This document shows positions 1 to 64,000 of a stretch of DNA of 64,000 bases, piece after piece (the first letter of the stretch is position 1; every line of letters begins with the position of its first letter). Source of the stretch: Amorphochlora amoebiformis (lineage: Eukaryota > Cercozoa > Chlorarachniophyceae); NCBI GenBank assembly GCA_054601695.1, contig BAAHQB010000014.1:310001-374000 (forward strand), read 5' to 3'. The position numbers were made by a program, and so were the translations under genes. Below the pieces are notes generated by a model, which saw nothing but the letters and a program-made list of their open reading frames with translations, ran no database searches and had not been told where the DNA came from.

Positions 1-63
1 ATATATATATAATATATATATATACAATATAAATATATATATATATATATGTGTGTGTGTGTA

Positions 64-145
64 TATATACATACCCAGACGGAGCTGATATAAACCGCGA
101 AAGTAATACATGTACATATACAATGACAATATATATCTATATATA

Positions 146-180
<35 letters not shown>

Positions 181-292
181 ATATATAATATATATATATA
201 TATATATAATATATAATATATATATACTTTCTCAGAGGGAGCTGATATAAACCGCGGAATTAATACATTTACATATACATATATCTATACAG

Positions 293-353
<61 letters not shown>

Positions 354-451
354 CTTATATATTGAATATATTTATATACTTCTCCAGAGGGAGCTGATAT
401 AAACCGCGGAAGTAATACATGTACATATACATATATCTATACAGATATTTT

Positions 452-498
<47 letters not shown>

Positions 499-628
499 AT
501 ATATATATACATAATTACTTATATGTTGAACATATATATATAAATATATATAATACTTCTCCAGAGGGAGCTGATATAAACCGCGAAATTACTACATGAA
601 CATATACATATATCTATACAGATATTTT

Positions 629-680
<52 letters not shown>

Positions 681-1437
681 ACTACTTATATATTGAATAT
701 ATATATATATAATACTTCTCCAGAGGGAGCTGATATAAACCGCGGAAGTAATACATGTAAATATAGATATTTACATGTATATATACATATATATACATAC
801 ATAATTAACTATATATTGAATATATATATATATGTAATACTTCTCCAGAGGGAGCTGATATAAACCGCGGAAGTAATACATGAAAATATAGATATTTACA
901 TGTATATATACATATATATACATACGTAATTACTTATATATTGAATATATATATATATAATAATAATATTACTTCTCCAGAGGGAGCTGATATAAACCGC
1001 GGAAGTAATACATGTACATATACATATATCTATACAGATATTTTTATGTATATATACATATATATATATATACATACATAATTACTTATATATTGAATAT
1101 ATATATATATATATATAATACTTCTCCAGAGGGAGCTGATATAAACCGCGGAAGTAATACATGCACATATACATATATCTATACAGATATTTTTAAGCAT
1201 ACATACATATATATATACACATAATTACTTATATATTGAATAGATATATATATATATATATATATATGTATAATACTTCTCCAGAGGGAGCTGATATAAA
1301 CCGCGGAAGTAATACATGCACATATACATATATCTATACAGATATTTTTAAGTATATACATATATATATATACATATATATATATGCATAATTACTTCTA
1401 TATTGAATATATATATATATATATAATACTTCTCCAG
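64..1437 (+). repeat. Nine upstream echoes of the gene A exon 5' edge
   Basis: The motif GGAGCTGATATAAACCGCGG (some copies CGCGAA) starts at about 81, 238, 390, 567, 726, 851, 983, 1132, 1287 and 1440. The period is 125-177 bp. Each copy is preceded by a splice-acceptor-like CTTCTCCAG and followed after about 30 bp by ATG-TACATATACATATATC and a variable (TA)n tract. Only the last copy (from 1438) continues into the full ankyrin exon; the nine before it stop after about 30 bp and lack a donor. The variable length lies in the (TA)n part. Confidence 0.9.
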
Positions 1438-8608
<7,171 letters not shown>

Positions 8609-9793
8609 ATTTAGCACTACATTTGGTTCTAGATTACAGAGTACTTAGACTGGTTAGAATCGAAATGACCATATATCCAATGTATTCGCGCTACTAGACC
8701 TGAGTAATACTAGAATATATATAGTATGTACAATATCGATCTTGAATTAAGAATATCTAAAACTTGATATACTCTACTACAACTAGTGCGTATCTCGTGT
8801 CTAGAGTGTGTAATCGGTTAATACAATACTAGTAATATATACGTTACGAATACGAGTGGTCTCTCAGTGTGACATACTTGCAGACAAGAAGACTCTAGAA
8901 CTCACTGCGCATTGATGCGCCGTTATTATCTAGATTATACATATGCAGTGAGTGCGCACGGTACACACGTATGTAGTGTCAATTATACATGAAGTATACG
9001 ACAGACATGCATATTTTTTTGTCCGACTTGTATTATCAATCGTAGTGACGGTATGTGGGATACATACACACATATACACATATGTACATCACAACCGTGA
9101 ACTATTTAGTGCAACTATGGTGGGACATGGAAGGGACGTAGCGAGATCCTACAATTTTTGGATGAAATCACCTAACTTGGGAATAAAAACCAAAAAGATA
9201 AGAATTCTTTCAGTGATACATTTACAGTATTACATAACTACAGTATCAAACAAATATCTCAGCAAAATATTTAAATAGTTCGACGTATACTGATAACCCA
9301 ACTTGTAACACTACAAATGCCACAAGCCTCAGTGACCAGCGCTAGGCGACGGACGGTACCAGTGTCGAGACACCTGGCTAGTTACGTAGACTTTTATTTT
9401 CGACGTTGGCAGGCGGAGCTTGTGCAGCAACGAAGTCTTTTATTTTCGACGTTAGCAGGCGGAGCTTGCGCAGTAACGAAACCACACAAACTATGCTATG
9501 ACGCGGTAGATCGACGATATCAGCCGAGCCTCCAAGCAAGAGGCCGTTCTGCAAGTTTTGGTCGAATTTGGTACAATGGTGAATGATTGGAGATTTGACA
9601 TGAAGATTTGAAGGTGATGTGGAGATGCACAGGTGATGAAGCTGAAATGAGGGGTGCGTCCAGCTGTTCAGAAAGGTAGAGAACAATGCACGGTCGAAGC
9701 ACGAACCGAGACGTCGTTTTAAAGTCTCAAGACGATAAGAAGGCGCCGTGAGTCCGACGGATGCAACAAACGTCGGCAAGTTTCACTAATATT
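8609..9793. other. Convergent spacer between genes A and B, CTAG-rich at its left
   Basis: No (TA)n tract and no exon that I can support. CTAG tetramers recur between about 8600 and 8950 (for example TCTAGATT, ACTAGTAA, CTCTAGAA). The right part (9300-9790) is richer in GC and probably holds the 3' untranslated region of gene B. Open frames at 9317-9586 (+) and 9378-9779 (-) show no recognisable domain and overlap each other, so I do not call them genes. Confidence 0.5.
9391..9480. repeat. 46-bp tandem duplication
   Basis: CTTTTATTTTCGACGTTGGC and the following AGGCGGAGCTTGTGCAG is repeated once, 46 bp downstream, with few substitutions. It lies just past the 3' end of gene B and is unrelated to the (TA)n repeats. 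Confidence 0.85.
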
Positions 9794-10360
9794 CTATGAA
9801 ATTTGCGCGAACTCAGCGACCTTCTCCAGGACAAATTTTGTCGCCGCATGGCCAACGGCCTTACCGAAGGCGTTGAGCGCAATCGATGCGCTAGTGAAGG
9901 CCATTTCTCTCATCGAGGACCAGAACTTAAACTTCTTCCTCGGTAGCGACTTCTCCTCTTCGGAGGGCGATGTTGACGACGGCGACGGCGACGACGACGT
10001 CGACTCACCGAAGGTCGTCTGGGTCGAGACAGCAAATCGGGAGACAAGGGCACACGTACGAGGATCCAAAGGAAGACTCTCCTGCACGGTGAGCTTAAAG
10101 ACTTTTTTGGCATTCTTGTACTTGTACGTGCGCTTGTCGTCGCGCTTGCGCTTCCTTGCTCGCTTCTTGTCCTTGCGCTGGCCGCGCTTGGACTTGGAGT
10201 TGCGCGGGCGGCCATTCCGGAGAGCTGACACGTGTCCCTCCGATGAAGTTACCGTTAGAACCGGTAGTAACGGCGACCCTGACGCCGGCATGATTGTACG
10301 CGATGGTGGCACGTCTGGAGGGGCTTGTTGAGACGACGTGGAGACCATATTGGAGGGCAT
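9794..10360 (-). CDS. Gene B: lysine/arginine-rich hypothetical protein
   Basis: A 188-codon frame from ATG at 10360 (or ATG at 10348) to a stop at 9794, in the most GC-rich part of the window. Residues about 48-90 form a very basic stretch (for example KRGQRKDKKRARKRKRDDKR), which could be a nuclear or nucleolar signal. It is followed by a Ser/Pro/Glu-rich linker (SSSPSPSSTSPSEEEK) and a C-terminal amphipathic segment (REMAFTSASIALNAFGKAVG). I recognise no family. The bias of GC towards codon-like positions and the ordered composition favour a real gene, but overlapping frames on the + strand are also open, and an intron cannot be excluded. It runs divergently from gene C. Confidence 0.45.
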   Translation of the reverse strand: MPSNMVSTSSQQAPPDVPPSRTIMPASGSPLLPVLTVTSSEGHVSALRNGRPRNSKSKRGQRKDKKRARKRKRDDKRTYKYKNAKKVFKLTVQESLPLDPRTCALVSRFAVSTQTTFGESTSSSPSPSSTSPSEEEKSLPRKKFKFWSSMREMAFTSASIALNAFGKAVGHAATKFVLEKVAEFAQIS

Positions 10361-12390
10361 GGATATTAGTCAGGGCGTACGGATTTTTGGGGTGTGTGTG
10401 CGCAAAGAATGGATGGATCTGTCGGCTAATCCCAAACTGTTCAACAGGGTGCGAATGGTGCTGAATAGTAAATGTTTAAATATCGGCCGGCAGGTCTGGG
10501 CGATCTTACCAAGAATAATTGCACGCGTCGGGTACCGTCCTCGCACCAAAACGAGGCACAACAGGGGCGAAAGAAGAGCCAGAAGTCTGCGCAGGTTACA
10601 GAATCCAAGCTGCACCATGAAGTGAATCCCTGCGTGGGTGTCCGCATGGGTGCGTGTGCAGTTGGATGTCTGACCCTTGTGGCGTCGTTGGGACTCGTCA
10701 GAGACAAGTAGCGGAGTCTGGAACTGGGTCAGCTTGCTGTCCTTGCCTCTCAGGTGCAATTTGCATTCTGATCGTGTTAAACGTGGACGCGAAACATGAC
10801 GAGACTCTTCGACGCCCGACCTCTGTGGCCTCAAACCACATGTCGGACACGCAAGGACGTTGAATAGAGCGGGCGACATAGAGTCGGGTGGCTCCCGATG
10901 ACACCCCTCCTAGCCTCATATGCTGGGTGAATACCGGGTTTCACTCCCGGGGGGACCCGTAGCCATTTCACGTACATCTCGCGTACCAAAGCGCTCTCCG
11001 GCAAGGCGCTTATCCGCGCTCTACAGTTTTCGTAACCTTAATATCTTGGTATTTAGAGTTACAGGTGACGGCGAATTGGAAAACGACGGATCAAAGCGTC
11101 GACATCTTCGGAACCTAATCACCACTCGCGAGTGTATCATCGATCCCGAAGGATTTCGCGACTCCCGAGAGTTTTAGATTTGCGTGTAGCACTATATGTC
11201 AGAGAATCTTCGTTGTTGTTTATTAGTTTTTAGGCGATGTGTTTAAGCCAAGAACGTTAAAATTATCTAGATCTATTGAATGTGAAATTTCATTTCAAAA
11301 TATACATGTAATATACATATATATATTTATTTATATAATATATATATATATATAATTTGACCCTTTCCATTGTCCACCACCCTGAGTGATTTAAGACATC
11401 TGTAACACTGTCGTTGTATCATATGATAGTAAAGTATTTATGGTTAATCTTGAACTACACATTGACGGAAATTTGAGTTATTTAATTCCTCAGGAACTAG
11501 AAAATTCTAACAACTGATAATAATACATGTAATATTATCTTTATATGTCACCCTCTCCGTAGGACGTCCAATATTTGTCCATGTGCCACTATCTAGACTC
11601 TAGAGACTACTCGACTGACGTGCAAGTGAGAAACTATATCCGACAGTGTACGATGAACGCTGACCAAATCGCTGAGCGTACCTAGGACTTCCAAGTATTC
11701 TATGAATTCAATGCAATAGTAAATTATCGGAGCATGAACTGTGACGCTATCGTGAGTGTATTCACTCATTTAATCAACGAATAAGAAATTTATTAATAAT
11801 TCCATGACATTTAATGCGCGACGCCTGACATACACCACCCAATAATGCATTAACGCATCGAAATCAACTTGAAATTCTCCGAAGTTACAACACCTCAGCT
11901 TCTCCAAACCTCTCCCTTGACTCATTGTATATCTGTCATACCCCTTCCCTTGCCCCGGCCCCCAACCCAGTTTTATGACACCCCGCGTGAAAAAGAATGA
12001 CATTCGGAATCCAGAAATACCTAAAGCAGCAGAATTACCTTAAGTTATACTTTATAAAAGAATATAAGGGATATATGAATAAGATATGCATATATTAAAA
12101 TAAAATTACTCCAAGTATCAAGCATATCAGCAGATCCGAAATGGCTCCTTCTAAAGGCCCTGCGACCCGGGGCCGCCAGTGTACATGGCCGGTATACCTC
12201 TCCAAGATCCTCGCAACAACATATTCTTCCACATCAATAATATCCACGTTGCCTCAAACGAGTTTTTATATTTCAAAAGTCGGCTGTGAACGATATCGGC
12301 TGTCGGAAAGACCACAAGACAGCTTGCCGCTTTCCGTGGCCGGTACGCCTCGCCCTCGCCCTCGCAACAGCAGCCCTTCCCACCACCATA
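10361..12390. other. Divergent spacer between genes B and C
   Basis: About 2 kb with only one short (TA)n run near 11335. The left half (to about 11180) is GC-rich with several overlapping short frames, for example 10370-10879 (-) and 10920-11177 (+), none with a domain or convincing splice signals. The right half (11200-12100) is AT-rich unique sequence with scattered CTAG. Just before the gene C start, TGGCCGGTATACCTC (about 12186) is echoed as TGGCCGGTACGCCTC (about 12339). Promoters of both genes should lie here, but I see no definable element. Confidence 0.45.
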
Positions 12391-30419
<18,029 letters not shown>

Positions 30420-31267
30420 TACAACGTGTACAATTTCTAGAATTTTCAAATATAATGAATCATAGGATTGCATACACATGCGCATGAACGTCTAGAACGT
30501 GACAAGCCCAGGAGTAGCTTTTATACTTGAGTCGTTTGTAATTATTTACTAGAATTATCATCATGAGCCCGAATTCGAAGGTCCACACACACTAGACACA
30601 AATTCTAGAAATTATATCGATAGTAGAGGCGTTGGTAACAGCTTTAGACACAGAATATTGGAGTCTAAGCAAGTATATTATCCTGAGACTGTAAGATATG
30701 AACCGTTCAAGTTTAATAATCATTGAACATTACTAGGCTCTAGCTAGAGACTAACTCTAGTAACTAGACTAAAGAGACTCGTAAGAGACTAGCTAGACTA
30801 TAGTGGGGTAACATTGACTCCAATTTATTTTGAAATTGGGGCAGGTACTAGAATCAATTAGAAACGAGAAATATCTAGATTATCTCATGATAATTGGAGG
30901 TATCATTAGTATATTCTAGATATTTACTAGAATTACCGTACAATTTCCTAGGTTCTTGAGGTTGCTCCAGTCTAGAAGTTACTATTGGATTTTCACGAAC
31001 GGTATATAATACGACAAAAATACTTAACATCACAGCAGCGCTTGATCGCGCTAGAATACAGCTCCACAAGCTTAAGATCTCACGATATCTTCTAGATCTT
31101 GCGCATATATCTACAACTACTCAAAGGCCTTTGATTAATTTAACACTAATTATCTGTTGAATTGTTAACAGTTTATATAGCTACTTGGTTAAAACCGCTG
31201 CGCCACAAAGGCCTAGTCGGTATCATGATGCGCTGAAGGTAGGAACTAGAAGTGTATATATAGCATA
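30420..31267. other. CTAG-rich convergent spacer between genes C and D
   Basis: No (TA)n tract and no exon. I count about 20 CTAG tetramers in 848 bp (for example CTCTAGCTAGAGAC, GAGACTAGCTAGAC, TTCTAGATATTTACTAGAAT). The terminators of both genes must lie here. A 64-codon minus frame at 30875-31069 has no support. Confidence 0.6.
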
Positions 31268-42392
<11,125 letters not shown>

Positions 42393-42763
42393 CGCGGTGC
42401 CTGGCTGCACCAAATCTGAAAGCCAACGTAAACTTGGCCACGTGTCAACCGCAAAAACGAACTTTAGGCAGAATCACCTTGAACCCATATTTTGGCCTTG
42501 TTGCTTGGGGCCTTGGGCTGCCGCTTCCTGCCAAGAGCCCAGGGCAGGCTTCCGGCGATGGGGAGTTTTCATCCCTTTTCCACTTCCCTTTTTTTTGGTC
42601 TATTGGATCCTCTGACATGGGGAAGACGTCAAAAGCAACCGGTTTTGGCTTTAAGTCGGATGTGACCCACATAGCGGACGTTTCAGCGTTTCAGGGTGAT
42701 TCAGCCGAACTGTCACGCCGAATAGTTTATTAGAGGTTAGTAGTCGGACAACAAAGGGCTAAG
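42393..42763. promoter_or_regulatory. Divergent 5' region of genes D and E
   Basis: Only 371 bp separate the modelled start codons (ATG 42392 minus, ATG 42764 plus), and the region has no (TA)n. A shared bidirectional promoter is the simple reading. A minus-strand 75-codon frame (42672-42445) and an acceptor-like TTTCAG at about 42420 suggest gene D may have an additional 5' exon here. I see no TATA box or other named element. Confidence 0.4.
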
Positions 42764-59916
<17,153 letters not shown>

Positions 59917-60646
59917 TGGGTCGAGTGTATATCTTGAATCTTGATCGTCTAGTTGATAGTAGTTTGTTGTCGGTCCACATACAATAAACGATTTTGTTAA
60001 ATTTACTCTTCTTGTTAGGAAAATTTATGTTGATATGAAATTTCATTATTCTAGTTATTCCCAGACAAGTCAATTTCGTTTGATATTCAATACTAGAATA
60101 GCACATGTATGCCTGAGCTCTAGATACTACAGATGATCTAGAATGCCTAGAATGCTTATCGATCTACTAGATGGACAAGATCAAGTGTGTGGATCTAGAG
60201 TCATGTACATATATCTATATACTAGATCAAGTATCGTACTACTGGTACTAGTACTAGTAGTACCTAGAGTCTAGAGAGTACTAGACTAGACTAGTGGACT
60301 CTTCTTGATCATTATCTAGATTATCTAGTTGATCTATAGAAGTCTCTAGAGTCTTGTTAACGTTATCTAGATCTACTAGTACGCTATATATATATATATA
60401 TATAGCGCATATAGATCCAGTTAACATATCTGTTGTATCTGTCATTACGAATTTACGATATGTAAAGCACATAAGTTATCCTCTAGAGTTACTAATGTAT
60501 GTAGCTACCAAATCTAGTCTAGCTAGTTAATCACACGATGGTATACATTTTAAATTTAATGAACCTGAGGCACGCATTGACTTATTGAACATGCAGCACA
60601 TGTACTAGATATATCTAGAATCCTCAACCAGCTTGGATTCCGGATA
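59917..60646. other. CTAG-rich convergent spacer between genes E and F
   Basis: 730 bp with one short (TA)n run (60385-60404) and no exon. By hand I count about 27 CTAG tetramers, with chains such as GGTACTAGTACTAGTAGTAC and GAGTACTAGACTAGACTAG. CATACAATAAACG at about 59977 may be a polyadenylation-type signal for gene E. Minus frames at 59894-60106 and 60281-60472 have no support. Confidence 0.6.

Positions 60647-64000
<3,354 letters not shown>

Overview
This is a nuclear fragment from an intron-rich eukaryote. Two things dominate it: (TA)n dinucleotide tracts, and TTAGGG/CCCTAA telomere-type repeats lying inside genes. I cannot name the species. Multi-exon genes with GT-AG introns, ankyrin, WW and MyTH4-FERM domains and a probable seven-helix membrane protein suggest a protist or an early-branching relative of animals rather than yeast-like fungi. 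MyTH4-FERM proteins are known from animals, choanoflagellates, amoebae and other protists. Nothing bacterial, viral or CRISPR-like was found. Nearly all long open frames here are poly-(Tyr-Ile) readings of (TA)n and are not genes.

The coding content is hidden in short exons, mostly 15-140 bp. I found these by reading outwards from splice-like junctions (TATATAG|exon|GTATAT) and requiring reading-frame phase to carry from exon to exon. Left to right: gene A (+, 5' end off the window, about 1.4-8.6 kb) is an ankyrin-repeat protein. Gene B (-, 9794-10360) is a lysine/arginine-rich protein in a GC-rich island. Gene C (+, 12391-30419) is an ankyrin plus coiled-coil protein for which 33 exons join in phase into 626 residues. 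Gene D (-, 31268-42392) carries two WW domains, each split by an intron. Gene E (+, 42764-59916) encodes a protein with about seven predicted transmembrane helices and a long tail ending in three copies of a GIVP-SIR motif. Gene F (-, 60647 to beyond the right edge) is a WW-WW-MyTH4-FERM protein. A/B, C/D and E/F are convergent; B/C and D/E are divergent.

The introns are the unusual part. Besides (TA)n they hold (i) tandem 'echoes' of exon edges: many exons have their first or last 20-60 bp repeated several times inside the adjoining intron, always on the intron side; (ii) telomeric repeats running right up to the splice sites, so that some introns are telomeric DNA from donor to acceptor; (iii) about five copies of a 200-300 bp dispersed element with a degenerate tRNA-like head (SINE-like), set in (TA)n; (iv) GA/CT-rich arrays. 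The convergent spacers (8.6-9.8, 30.4-31.3 and 59.9-60.6 kb) lack (TA)n and are strongly enriched in CTAG. All exon models come from hand reading; cDNA would be the decisive test.
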